Part shown: positions 27,512-35,482 of the stretch, one piece after another
Numbering within the stretch: position 1 is the first letter of the stretch
Layout: the number at the start of each line of letters is the position of its first letter
Source of the DNA: Streptomyces sp. NBC_01231
GTDB taxonomy: Bacteria; Actinomycetota; Actinomycetes; Streptomycetales; Streptomycetaceae
Direction of reading: 5' to 3'
Length of the DNA stretch: 64,000 bases
Assembly: GCA_035999765.1 (NCBI GenBank)
Contig: CP108521.1
Coordinates: 7,936,001 to 8,000,000 of the forward strand
Made by a program: the position numbers and the translations under genes
The notes under the pieces: model-generated
What the model was told of the DNA's origin: nothing
The model's database searches: none
Seen by the model: the letters and a program-made list of their open reading frames with translations, nothing else

Positions 27512-27952
27512 TCAGGGGCGTCTGAGCAGCTGGTTGACGGCCCGTCCGAAGACCGACCGGGCCGCCGCCCCCAGCAGGGGATCCGCGAACGCGGGCAGCG
27601 GACGCACCCGGAGCTCCTCGCGCCACAGCACCCGCGTGCGGCCGCCCGGACCGGGAAGCACTTCGATCTCGGCCCAGCCGCGTACGAGCCGGCCCCGCTT
27701 CTCCAGGCGGCACAGGCCCGGCAGGGTCCCGGTGGGCGGGCGCCACAGAGCGACCTCCATCCGGTCGTCGAAGGCGAGCGGGCCGATCCCCGAACGGGCC
27801 ACGAAGACCGTGCCCGCCCGTGTCGGCGGGGGCGTGACCATGATGACGCGGGTCATCGGGACCACCATGGCGTGGCGGGGCCACTCCGTGAGGCGGCGCC
27901 ATGCCTCGTCGAGGGGAAGGGGTGCCGTGCGTTCGAGCAGGAAGGTGACCAC
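27512..27952 (-). CDS. SRPBCC-family (START-like) small protein
   Basis: The 146-residue protein has the SRPBCC/polyketide-cyclase-like pattern: 'FLLERTAPLPLDEAWRRLTEWPRHAMVVPMT' at the start, alternating strands, and a long C-terminal helix 'FADPLLGAAARSVFGRAVNQLLRR'. These proteins bind hydrophobic ligands in a deep cavity; the ligand here is unknown. It converges on the xdh operon and does not seem part of it. The start is a GTG at 27952 with a weak ribosome site. Confidence 0.75.
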   Translation of the reverse strand: MVTFLLERTAPLPLDEAWRRLTEWPRHAMVVPMTRVIMVTPPPTRAGTVFVARSGIGPLAFDDRMEVALWRPPTGTLPGLCRLEKRGRLVRGWAEIEVLPGPGGRTRVLWREELRVRPLPAFADPLLGAAARSVFGRAVNQLLRRP

Positions 27953-28152
27953 AGGACGATCGTAGGGAATCCGGCCTGTTCAGCGGCGTGTTCGTATACG
28001 GCTCACGCAGTTGGCCCAATCGGGTGTGGCCGCGGGGGCGTACTCCGGGCGAACGCGCCGCGTGTCGCGGGCCGATGGACCGACCGACGCATACGCGTCC
28101 CCTGAGGGGTACTCGGGTCGACGCCAGTGAACGCGAGCTAGGAGGTGGCGTC

Positions 28153-28743
28153 GTGAGCCGCGTCAGGGCCGTGCTGTTCGAACGGGACGGGACTCTCGTC
28201 GAGGACGTCCCGCACAACACCGATCCCGATCGTGTACGTCCCGTCGCCGGAGCCCGCGAGGCCGTCGGTCTGCTGCGTCTGCACGGCATCAGCACAGGGG
28301 TCCTCACCGAGCAGCCCGGTGTGGCACGCGGTCTGCTCACCGACGCCGACGTGCGCCGGGTCGACCGGCGGGTCGACGACCTTCTCGGCCCGTTCGACGT
28401 GTGGGGCGTGTGTCCGCACGCCCCGGACGACGGCTGTCACTGCCGTGCACCCGAACCGGGGTTGCTCCTGTGGGCGGTCGGACGGGTGTGCACGGCTCCG
28501 TCGGGCTGTGTCGTCGTCGGCGACCGCGGCACGCATGTCGAGGCCGCACGGCGGGCGGGCGGCCACGGCATCCTCGTCCCCTCCGACCGGACCCGGCCGG
28601 AGGAGACGGCACGCGCCGACCATGTGGCGCCGGACGTCCTGACCGCCGTACGCGCGATCCTCACCGGCCCGCCGCGGGGCCGGGTGCTGGCCGACGAGCG
28701 GCCGATCGAGGCCGCGTTCGACACCGGAGACGAACCGGGGTGA
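28153..28743 (+). CDS. HAD-like GmhB-type phosphatase homologue lacking the nucleophile
   Basis: The 196-residue protein aligns with the GmhB/histidinol-phosphatase branch of HAD phosphatases. Motif I reads 'VLFERDGTLV', where the family has 'FLDRDGTLV', so the nucleophilic Asp is Glu10. The zinc-loop ligands are kept ('CPHAPDDGCHC'). Motif IV reads 'VVGDRGTHVEAARRAG', with His where an Asp is usual. Both changes should abolish or alter phosphatase activity. A regulatory or binding role is possible. The GTG at 28153 is preceded by AGGAGGTGG. The gene stands alone between the SRPBCC gene and a permease. Confidence 0.75.
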   Translation: MSRVRAVLFERDGTLVEDVPHNTDPDRVRPVAGAREAVGLLRLHGISTGVLTEQPGVARGLLTDADVRRVDRRVDDLLGPFDVWGVCPHAPDDGCHCRAPEPGLLLWAVGRVCTAPSGCVVVGDRGTHVEAARRAGGHGILVPSDRTRPEETARADHVAPDVLTAVRAILTGPPRGRVLADERPIEAAFDTGDEPG

Positions 28744-28748
28744 CCGCT

Positions 28749-28800
28749 TGCCGGTGCCGGTGCCGGTGCCGGTGCCGGTGCCGGTGCCGGTGCCGGTGCC
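28749..28800. repeat. Hexanucleotide tandem repeat (CCGGTG), about eight copies
   Basis: A perfect 6-bp microsatellite starts six bases after the stop of the HAD-like gene and degenerates into GTCGGT units. It lies between convergent genes. Confidence 0.95.
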
Positions 28801-28860
28801 GATGTCGGTGTCGGTGTCGACGCCGATGTGGGTGCCGCCCCCGCCCCGCTCGCGGTCGGC

Positions 28861-30516
28861 TCAGGCGGCCGACGGCTGCGCGGGCAGTATGTGGTCGCCG
28901 ACCTTGTCAACGCTCAGGCACAGCGAGCACACCACCGCGTCGTGCGTCTCACAGGCCGCCAGGTCGGGCCGCTCGTACGCCTGGTGGCACACATGGCAGT
29001 CGTAGGTCGTCCCGCTCGGGTTGCCCTCCGGGTCGAGCAGCGGCTCTTCGATGCCGTCGTCGGTGCGGCGCAGGTAGTACTTGCCCTTGGTGACGACGGC
29101 CATCAGCGGGGTGAGGACGAAGGCGAGGACGGCCGCGGCGACGGGGGAGTACGGCTGCAGGGTGTCGCCGAGGGCGTGGAAGTACATCGCGATGGACAGA
29201 CCGGACGCGGCGAGGAAGGCCACCACGCCCACCGGGTTGACGGCGTACAGCATGCCCCGGCGGAACTCGGGCGCCTGCGGGGACAGTTTCAGCAGGTACT
29301 TGTTGATGCCGATGTCGGTGGCCACGGTGACCACCCAGGCGATCGCGCAGTTCGAGTAGAAGCCGAGGATGTCGTTGAGGAAGCTGAACATGTCGGCCTC
29401 CATCAGCACCAGCGCGAAGGCCAGGTTGACCAGGACGAAGACCATACGGCCCGGATAGTGCCGGGTGACGCGGGTGAAGGAGTTGGTCCATGCCAGCGAA
29501 CCCGAGTACGCGTTGGTCACGTTGATCTTGATCTGGCTGATCACGACCAGCGCCACCGCCAGCGGGATCACCAGCCAGGACGGCATCATCGCGTCGAAGG
29601 CACCGCGGAACTGCTGGATGGGCTCGGGCGCCGCCGTCGGGCCGACCTTGGCGAGGATGTACACGGCGAGGAAGACACCGATGGCCTGCTTCAGCGCGCC
29701 GAGCACCACCCAGCCGGGACCGGCCATGATCACGGCCGTCCACCAACCGCGTTTGTTCTCCTCGGTCTTGGGAGGCATGAAGCGCAGGTAGTCGATCTGT
29801 TCGCCGATCTGTGCGATCAGCGACAGGCATACGCCCGCGCCCAGCAGCACGGACGCGGTGTTGACCCCGCCCTCGCCGTCGGTGCCCGCGTAGGAGAGGA
29901 AGCGGTCCACCGTCCCCGGGTCCGTGGCGATCAGATAGACGAGCGGGGCGACCATCAGCACCAGCCAGACCGGTGTGGTCCACACCTGGAGCTTGCTGAG
30001 CGCCTTCATGCCGTAGATCACCAACGGGATCACCATCAGGGTGGAGACCAAGTAGCCCAGCCAGAGCGGCAGTCCGAGGCCGAGCTTGAGGCCCTGCGCC
30101 ATGATCGAGCCCTCGAGGGCGAAGAAGATGAAGGTGAAGCTGGCGAAGATGACGCTGGTGAGGACCGAGCCGTAGTAGCCGAAGCCGGATCCGCGGGTGA
30201 TCAGGTCCAGGTCGATGTTGTAGCGGGCCCCGTAGTACGCCAGCGGGAACCCGGTGACGAAGATGACGACGGCGGCGACGGCGATCGCCACGAGCGCGTT
30301 GCCGGTGCCGTGCGCCAGCCCGATGCCGGCGCCTATGGAGAAGTCGGCCATGTAGGCGATGCCGCCGAGCGCGGTCGTGGCCACGACCATCGGGGTCCAG
30401 CGACGGTAACTCCGGGGCGCGAAGCGGAGGGTGTAGTCCTCCAGCGTCTCCTTGGTCGCCTGGCTGGTCGGGGAGTTGGGCTCGGTGGCTGTCTGAGGGG
30501 ACTCGGTGGTACTCAT
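28861..30516 (-). CDS. NCS1-family purine/cytosine permease with Cys-rich C-terminal tail
   Basis: A 551-residue transporter of the nucleobase:cation symporter-1 family with about twelve TM helices. Characteristic stretches are 'ETLEDYTLRFAPRSYRRWTP' before TM1, 'ITRGSGFGYYGSVLTSVIFASFTFIFFALEG' and 'INVTNAYSGSLAWTNSFTRVT'. Substrates of the family are purines, cytosine, allantoin or hydantoins; closeness to the xanthine dehydrogenase operon favours a purine-related compound. The last 60 residues are soluble and contain 'YDCHVCHQAYERPDLAACETHDAVVCSLCLS', a zinc-ribbon-like set of paired cysteines that is unusual for a permease. ATG at 30516 has GAAGGG upstream. Confidence 0.88.
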   Translation of the reverse strand: MSTTESPQTATEPNSPTSQATKETLEDYTLRFAPRSYRRWTPMVVATTALGGIAYMADFSIGAGIGLAHGTGNALVAIAVAAVVIFVTGFPLAYYGARYNIDLDLITRGSGFGYYGSVLTSVIFASFTFIFFALEGSIMAQGLKLGLGLPLWLGYLVSTLMVIPLVIYGMKALSKLQVWTTPVWLVLMVAPLVYLIATDPGTVDRFLSYAGTDGEGGVNTASVLLGAGVCLSLIAQIGEQIDYLRFMPPKTEENKRGWWTAVIMAGPGWVVLGALKQAIGVFLAVYILAKVGPTAAPEPIQQFRGAFDAMMPSWLVIPLAVALVVISQIKINVTNAYSGSLAWTNSFTRVTRHYPGRMVFVLVNLAFALVLMEADMFSFLNDILGFYSNCAIAWVVTVATDIGINKYLLKLSPQAPEFRRGMLYAVNPVGVVAFLAASGLSIAMYFHALGDTLQPYSPVAAAVLAFVLTPLMAVVTKGKYYLRRTDDGIEEPLLDPEGNPSGTTYDCHVCHQAYERPDLAACETHDAVVCSLCLSVDKVGDHILPAQPSAA

Positions 30517-31082
30517 GTCAGCCCTTCGGGGGTGCGGTGATGCCGGAGCGGGCGGGGGGAGTGCACCCCCGGTTGGCGTCGTCGGCAGCCGGGGAGTCGA
30601 GGGGCCGGGGCGGGGTCCCCGGAGCTTCAGCAACGGTCGGTGTGCGGGGCAACCATGGGCTGACACGCTAGGAACGGGTTGTTTCCTGAACCGTCCCGGC
30701 GGATGAACGGGGGGTTTCCAGCCCGGCGCCGGTGAAGGGCAGGGGCGAACGGGACGGCGGTGAACGGGAGTTCGGCCAACGGGGCTTCGGACAAGGGGAC
30801 TTCATACAACGGGGCCTCGGACAAGGGGACTTCGGCCAACCGGACTTCGGACAGGGCGACCTCGGCCTACCGGGCTTCGGGCAACGGCACGTCCGCCAAC
30901 GGGACTTCGGACACTGGGGCGGCGGTGAACGGGTTGCGGTGTGGATGCCGGTCGAGATGCGACAGGTATGGCCAGAACTCCACTGTCCGTAACGGCGATC
31001 TTTCCTGAACTCCCCTTCGCGCACGGCAGTTGACCTACGTTGGGCTGTGATCGCCAACCCCCGAGCCACAGGAGAACCCGCA
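30517..31082. other. Intergenic region with ten-copy 15-bp repeat
   Basis: A 566-bp region between divergent genes. The middle is taken up by ten 15-bp units. Reading frames through the repeat on both strands give five-residue repeats, but no frame has a good start signal. The right end should contain the promoter of the methyltransferase gene. Confidence 0.55.
30771..30920. repeat. 15-bp degenerate tandem repeat, ten copies
   Basis: Units begin with TTCGG (or a close variant) every 15 bp from 30771 to 30920. Plus-strand translation gives FGQxD-like pentamers; minus-strand gives (A/V)PLxE-like pentamers. Both recall pentapeptide-repeat proteins, but the starts are poor. Confidence 0.85.
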
Positions 31083-31904
31083 GTGTCCGACGCCACCCCC
31101 AAGGCGACCACCGGTGCCCAGTCGGCAGCCCGGATCGACACCTCCAAACCGCACTCCGCCCGCTTCTGGAACTACTTCGTCGGTGGCAAGGACCACTACG
31201 AGGTCGACCAGCAGATCGGGGACGAGATCAAGGAGATCTTCCCCGGCCTCGTCGACGTGGCGGTCACCAGCCGGCACTTCCTGGGGCGTGCCGTCCGCCA
31301 CCTGGCCGGAACCCAGGGCATACGTCAGTTCCTGGACATCGGCACCGGCCTGCCGACCGCCGACAACACCCACGAGGTGGCCCAGCGCGTCGCTCCGGAC
31401 GCACGGATCGTGTACGTCGACAACGACCCCGTCGTGCTGGCCCACGCCAACGCCCTGCTCACCAGCACCCAGGAAGGCAGGACCGCCTACCTGGACGCCG
31501 ACCTGTACGAGCCTGAGACCGTCCTTGAGGCCGCCGCCCACACCCTCGACCTCTCCCGGCCGACCGCTCTGATGATCCTCAACACGCTGGGCCACGTCGC
31601 CGACCACGCCCAGGCACGCGACCTCGTGCGCCGGCTCATGGCAGGGCTTCCCTCCGGCAGTTACCTGGTGATCAGCGACAGCACCTCCACCAGCCCGGGC
31701 ATGATCGCCGCGTCCGAGGCCTACAACGCGAGTGGCGCGGTGCCGTACCACGTACGCCCCGTTGAGGAGATCGCCGCGTTCTTCGACGGCCTCGACCTGG
31801 TGGAGCCCGGCGTCGTCCAGGTGACCGAGTGGCGCCCCGACTCCGACGACACGGCCGGCCGTGTCGCGGTCGACGCCTACTGCGGGATGGGCCGCAAGCC
31901 CTGA
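31083..31904 (+). CDS. SAM-dependent methyltransferase, DUF574 (Methyltransf_19) family
   Basis: The 273-residue protein belongs to a methyltransferase-fold family strongly expanded in Streptomyces. It opens with 'DTSKPHSARFWNYFVGGKDHYEVDQQIGDEI' (family hallmark near residue 15-45). The SAM-binding 'FLDIGTGLPTADNTHEVAQ' lies near 83, then 'IVYVDNDPVVLAHANALL' and 'MILNTLGHV'. Targets of these proteins are mostly unknown. The GTG at 31083 is chosen because ACAGGAGAA precedes it. It stands alone. Confidence 0.88.
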   Translation: MSDATPKATTGAQSAARIDTSKPHSARFWNYFVGGKDHYEVDQQIGDEIKEIFPGLVDVAVTSRHFLGRAVRHLAGTQGIRQFLDIGTGLPTADNTHEVAQRVAPDARIVYVDNDPVVLAHANALLTSTQEGRTAYLDADLYEPETVLEAAAHTLDLSRPTALMILNTLGHVADHAQARDLVRRLMAGLPSGSYLVISDSTSTSPGMIAASEAYNASGAVPYHVRPVEEIAAFFDGLDLVEPGVVQVTEWRPDSDDTAGRVAVDAYCGMGRKP

Positions 31905-32090
31905 TCCACCAGGGGACGGGGCGGGGGCCGGGGCGGGGGTCGGGGCTGACGGGCGCGGACCGACGCGGTGGGATCGACGGTGAACCCGACGACGGGCGAG
32001 GCCGATGGGATGCAGGCGTGGGGCTGACACCCCCACGGATTCAGGCGTAGGGCTTGCACACGACGGAAACCCGACCCGTCCTTTACCGCT

Positions 32091-32128
32091 CCCAGGTTGT
32101 ACTTGCGACCTCATCGCAGAAACCTGGG
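32091..32128 (+). promoter_or_regulatory. Nested inverted repeats upstream of the Ni/Co transporter
   Basis: An outer pair, CCCAGGTT (32091-32098) and AACCTGGG (32121-32128), encloses an almost concentric inner pair, TGCGA (32104-32108) and TCGCA (32114-32118). The inner dyad with 5-bp spacer resembles, loosely, the nickel-dependent Nur box. The whole could also fold as one RNA stem-loop 49 bases before the gene. Confidence 0.55.
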
Positions 32129-32177
32129 GTGTGCGGCTGGAACCAGGCGCTCGTCGGCAAGTGAGGTCCACGTCCCC

Positions 32178-33332
32178 ATGACCACCGCTCCGGATTCCGC
32201 CCGCCTTGAACCGACCGGCGGACGCGGTGTCTCGTGGCACCGCATCCGTACGTCGATGACCCGCGAGGAATGGGCGAGCCTCGGCGGGATGTCCGCGTTC
32301 GTCGTGGCGCTGCACGTCATCGGCTGGTTCACGCTCGTGGCGGTGGTCGCCCCCGAGCACTACAGCCTGGGTACGAAGACCTTCGGTGTCGGTATCGGTG
32401 TCACCGCGTACACGCTGGGCATGCGGCACGCCTTCGACGCCGACCACATCGCGGCCATCGACAACACGACCCGCAAGCTGATGAACGAAGGGCAACGCCC
32501 GCTGTCCGTCGGCTTCTGGTTCTCGCTCGGCCACTCCAGCATCGTCTTCGTGCTTGCCTTCTTGCTCTCCCTCGGCGTCAAGGCGCTGGCCGGGCCGGTG
32601 GCGAACGGCGACTCCTCCCTGCACAGCGTCACCGGCTGGGTCGGCACGACCGTCTCGGGGACCTTCCTGTACGTCATCGCCGTCATCAACCTGGTGATCA
32701 TGGCGGGGATCTGGAAGGTCTTCCGGCAGATGCGCTCCGGCCACTTCGACGAGGCGGCCCTGGAGGAACAGCTCGACAAGCGGGGCTTCATGAACCGCGT
32801 CCTCGGCCGCCTGATGAAGTCGATCACCAAGCCGTGGCAGATGTACCCGCTGGGGCTCCTGTTCGGCCTCGGCTTCGACACCGCGACCGAGATCGCGCTC
32901 CTCGTCCTGGCCGGCTCGGGCGCGGCCTCCGGGCTGCCCTGGTACGCGATCCTGTGCCTGCCCGTCCTCTTCGCGGCCGGTATGTCGCTGCTCGACACGA
33001 TCGACGGGTCGTTCATGAACTTCGCCTACGGCTGGGCGTTCTCCAAGCCGGTCCGCAAGGTCTACTACAACCTCACCATCACCGGGCTGTCGGTCGCCGT
33101 CGCCCTCATCATCGGCACTGTCGAACTGCTGGGCCTGATCGCGGAGCAGGCCGGCCTGCACGGCGCCTTCTGGGACTGGGTCTCCGGACTGGACCTCAAC
33201 ATCATCGGTTACGTCATCGTCGGCCTGTTCTTCGCCACCTGGGCCGTCGCCCTGCTGGTGTGGAAGTACGGCCGCATCGAGGAGAAGTGGACGGCGGGCC
33301 TGGCCCAGCCCGCCGAACAGGCGGCCGAGTAG
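32178..33332 (+). CDS. Nickel/cobalt transporter, NiCoT (HoxN/NixA) family
   Basis: A 384-residue high-affinity Ni2+ or Co2+ permease with eight predicted TM helices. All family signatures are there: 'RHAFDADHIAAIDNTTRK' in TM2 (HX4DH metal motif), 'FSLGHSSIVF', 'LGFDTATEIALLVLAG' and 'FAAGMSLLDTIDGSFMNFAY'. A large charged loop lies between ('HFDEAALEEQLDKRGFMNRVLGRLMKSI'). Metal preference cannot be read from sequence alone. ATG at 32178 is used; a longer upstream frame runs through the nested inverted repeats and is unlikely. Confidence 0.93.
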   Translation: MTTAPDSARLEPTGGRGVSWHRIRTSMTREEWASLGGMSAFVVALHVIGWFTLVAVVAPEHYSLGTKTFGVGIGVTAYTLGMRHAFDADHIAAIDNTTRKLMNEGQRPLSVGFWFSLGHSSIVFVLAFLLSLGVKALAGPVANGDSSLHSVTGWVGTTVSGTFLYVIAVINLVIMAGIWKVFRQMRSGHFDEAALEEQLDKRGFMNRVLGRLMKSITKPWQMYPLGLLFGLGFDTATEIALLVLAGSGAASGLPWYAILCLPVLFAAGMSLLDTIDGSFMNFAYGWAFSKPVRKVYYNLTITGLSVAVALIIGTVELLGLIAEQAGLHGAFWDWVSGLDLNIIGYVIVGLFFATWAVALLVWKYGRIEEKWTAGLAQPAEQAAE

Positions 33333-33401
33333 CACCCCGACCGACCCGAGAACCGGCGGTACCGCCCGCTGCACGGCTGACAGTAGCGCCCAGAAACCCG
33401 C

Positions 33402-33454
33402 TCTGACCTCGCCGAACGGAGCGTATTCGGCGCACAAAGATGCGTCAGTACGTC
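33402..33454. promoter_or_regulatory. Conserved 53-bp element, copy A (acyl-CoA operon)
   Basis: This stretch aligns without gaps to 37901-37953 at 39 of 53 positions. Shared blocks include TCTGACCT, GCGCACAAA and ATGCG; GCGCACAAAGATGCGT contains the dyad CGCA-N6-TGCG. It lies 95 bp before the Zn-ribbon/OB-fold gene and probably binds a regulator, perhaps the LysR protein encoded at 38 kb. Confidence 0.65.
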
Positions 33455-33548
33455 GTTGACCGGTGATCCGCGGCGGGGCCAGGGTGAGGGAGTCACATCG
33501 GATCCAGACAGCGGTTTCCGGTTGCCGAACTGCGTGCGGGAGGCCGTG

Positions 33549-34091
33549 ATGCTCCAGACAGACCCCCGTGAACACACCCGTGAACACACCCGTGAACACA
33601 CCCGTGAACCCACCGAGTTCGATGACGGCCACGAGGCCGCCCCCGCGGTCACGGCCGCCCCCGCCCCGGCGAAGGCCCCCGCCCCGGCGAAGGCCCTCGC
33701 CCCGGCGAAGGCCCCCGCCTCGCCGAACGCAGCCGCCTCCCACAGCGCACTGACGGTCTGCGGCGAGCTCCTCTTCCAGCGCTGCCTCTGGTGCGGCACC
33801 GCGGACTACCGCCGTTCGTACTGCCGTTGCTGCGGGTCCATGGCCTTCACCCGGGAACGCAGCGAGGGCGCCGGGGCGGTCGTGCGCCGCAACGGCCACG
33901 TCCCGCACAACACCTGGTTCGTCGCGATGGACGAGGGCTTCAACCTGCTCTGCCAGGTCACCGGGTCGGCGCCGGCCGCGGTCTCGGTGGGGGCACGGGT
34001 GAGTGTCGTACGGCCCGTCGCCCCCCTCGGCCAGGGCCTGCCCCGCGTCGAACTCACCGACCCGGCACCGTCTCCGGAGCCCTGGTGGTGA
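33549..34091 (+). CDS. Zn-ribbon/OB-fold (DUF35-like) protein with repeat-rich N-terminus
   Basis: A 180-residue protein. The first 60 residues are low complexity: a fourfold (HTRE) repeat from 12-bp DNA units, then Pro/Ala/Lys repeats. The folded part begins at 'LTVCGELLFQRCLWCGTADYRRSYCRCCGS', a rubredoxin-like zinc ribbon with two CX2C pairs, followed by an OB-fold region ('NTWFVAMDEGFNLLCQVTG', 'ARVSVVRPV'). Such proteins bind acyl-CoA and act as accessory subunits of thiolases or CoA enzymes, which fits the CoA-transferase and dehydrogenase genes downstream. The start at 33549 has GGGAGG upstream; longer frames overlap the regulatory element. Confidence 0.75.
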   Translation: MLQTDPREHTREHTREHTREPTEFDDGHEAAPAVTAAPAPAKAPAPAKALAPAKAPASPNAAASHSALTVCGELLFQRCLWCGTADYRRSYCRCCGSMAFTRERSEGAGAVVRRNGHVPHNTWFVAMDEGFNLLCQVTGSAPAAVSVGARVSVVRPVAPLGQGLPRVELTDPAPSPEPWW

Positions 34092-34150
34092 CGCGAAACG
34101 GCCGGGACGCAGCCCGCTCGCACACGCGGGACGATCAGAGAGGAGGGTGC

Positions 34151-35371
34151 ATGGGCACCCAGCACAACGCACCGGACGGACTGGCCGGCGCTCTCGACGG
34201 AGCGGGGCGCGGCGCGCTGGACGGAGTGCGCGTCGCCGACTTCTCCCGGGTTCTCGCGGGCCCCTACGCCACGATGCTCCTCGCCGACCTCGGCGCGGAC
34301 GTGGTGAAGGTCGAGCGGCCGGACATCGGGGACGACACCCGGTCCTGGCACCCCCCGGCCGACCACGACGGCACGTCGACCTATTTCCTGAGCGTCAACC
34401 GGAACAAGAGGTCCGTCGTCCTGGACCTCACGACCGACGCCGGCCTCGAACAGGCCCGCGCCCTGGTCGCCCGGTCCGACGTGCTGGTGGAGAACTTCCG
34501 CCCCGGCACGATGGAACGGCTGGGGCTCGGCCATCGCGAACTCCGTGCCCGGCACCCGGGGTTGGTCTACTGCTCGATCAGCGGCTTCGGCAGCGGCGCG
34601 GGCGCGGCGATCCCCGGGTACGACCTGCTCGTACAGGCCGTCGGCGGTCTGATGAGCGTGACCGGCGACGCCGCGGGGGAGCCGGTGAAGGCGGGCGTCG
34701 CCCTGGTCGACGTGATCACCGGTCTGCACGCCTCGCTCGGCATCCTCGCCGCTCTCCGGCATCGGGACGCCACCGGGGAGGGGCAGCACGTGGAGGTGAA
34801 CCTTCTCGGCTCGCTGCTGTCGGCCATGGTCAACCAGGCGTCCGCGTTCGCCGTCGCCGGTGTGGTCCCGGGCCGCATGGGCAACGCGCACCCGAGCATC
34901 GCCCCGTACGAGACCTTCCCGGCCGCCGATCGCCCGATCGCCATCGCGGTGGGCAACGACCGCCAGTTCGCGGCGCTCGCCCAAGCCGTCGGGGATCCCG
35001 CTCTCGCCGCCGACGACCGCTTCCGCACCAACACCGACCGGGTCGCCCACCGCGCCGCCCTACGGGACATCCTGACCGAACGCCTGGGCGCCGCCGGCGC
35101 GGACCACTGGGCGGCGGTCCTGCTGGCCGCGGGGGTACCGGCCGGGCCGGTCAACACCCTCGACGAGGCATTCGCCTTCGCCCACGAACTCGGCCTCCCC
35201 GGCATCGTCGACATCCCCGCCGCAGCCGCCGACGGAGGAGCCGCCGGCCCCTCGCGCCAGGTCGCGAACCCCATCGCGCTGAGCGGCACGCCGGCGCGGT
35301 ACCGCACGCCACCGCCGCGTCTGGGCCAGCACACCGCGGAGGTTTTCCACCCCGCCTCCGACCACGGCTGA
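34151..35371 (+). CDS. Family III CoA-transferase (CaiB/BaiF type)
   Basis: The 406-residue enzyme transfers CoA between carboxylic acids without a ping-pong glutamate; instead an aspartyl-CoA anhydride forms. Asp158 in 'IPGYDLLVQAVGGLMS' is the likely nucleophile. Other family motifs are 'GVRVADFSRVLAGPYATMLLADLGADVVKVERP', 'LDLTTDAGLEQARALVARSDVLVENFRPG' and 'GEGQHVEVNLLGSLLS'. It sits 59 bp downstream of the OB-fold gene with AGAGGAGGG as ribosome site. With the glutaryl-CoA-type dehydrogenase that follows, activation of a dicarboxylic acid such as glutarate is a reasonable inference. Confidence 0.9.
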   Translation: MGTQHNAPDGLAGALDGAGRGALDGVRVADFSRVLAGPYATMLLADLGADVVKVERPDIGDDTRSWHPPADHDGTSTYFLSVNRNKRSVVLDLTTDAGLEQARALVARSDVLVENFRPGTMERLGLGHRELRARHPGLVYCSISGFGSGAGAAIPGYDLLVQAVGGLMSVTGDAAGEPVKAGVALVDVITGLHASLGILAALRHRDATGEGQHVEVNLLGSLLSAMVNQASAFAVAGVVPGRMGNAHPSIAPYETFPAADRPIAIAVGNDRQFAALAQAVGDPALAADDRFRTNTDRVAHRAALRDILTERLGAAGADHWAAVLLAAGVPAGPVNTLDEAFAFAHELGLPGIVDIPAAAADGGAAGPSRQVANPIALSGTPARYRTPPPRLGQHTAEVFHPASDHG

Positions 35372-35414
35372 GCGCCGGGCAGACCGGTCGTCCGGCGTCC
35401 CCCGCGCAGCCGCA

Positions 35415-35461
35415 ACGACCGAACCCACCACGACCGAACCCACCACGACCGAACCCACCAC
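35415..35461. repeat. 15-bp tandem repeat, three copies
   Basis: The unit ACGACCGAACCCACC is repeated at 35415, 35430 and 35445 in the gap just before the acyl-CoA dehydrogenase start. Confidence 0.9.
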
Positions 35462-35482
35462 CGCAACCCTCAGGAGCGCATC

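Noticed and set aside
30732..30992. 86-residue ORF with pentapeptide-like repeats
   Set aside because: GTG start without ribosome site, and the opposite strand is equally open through the repeat; kept only as a repeat.
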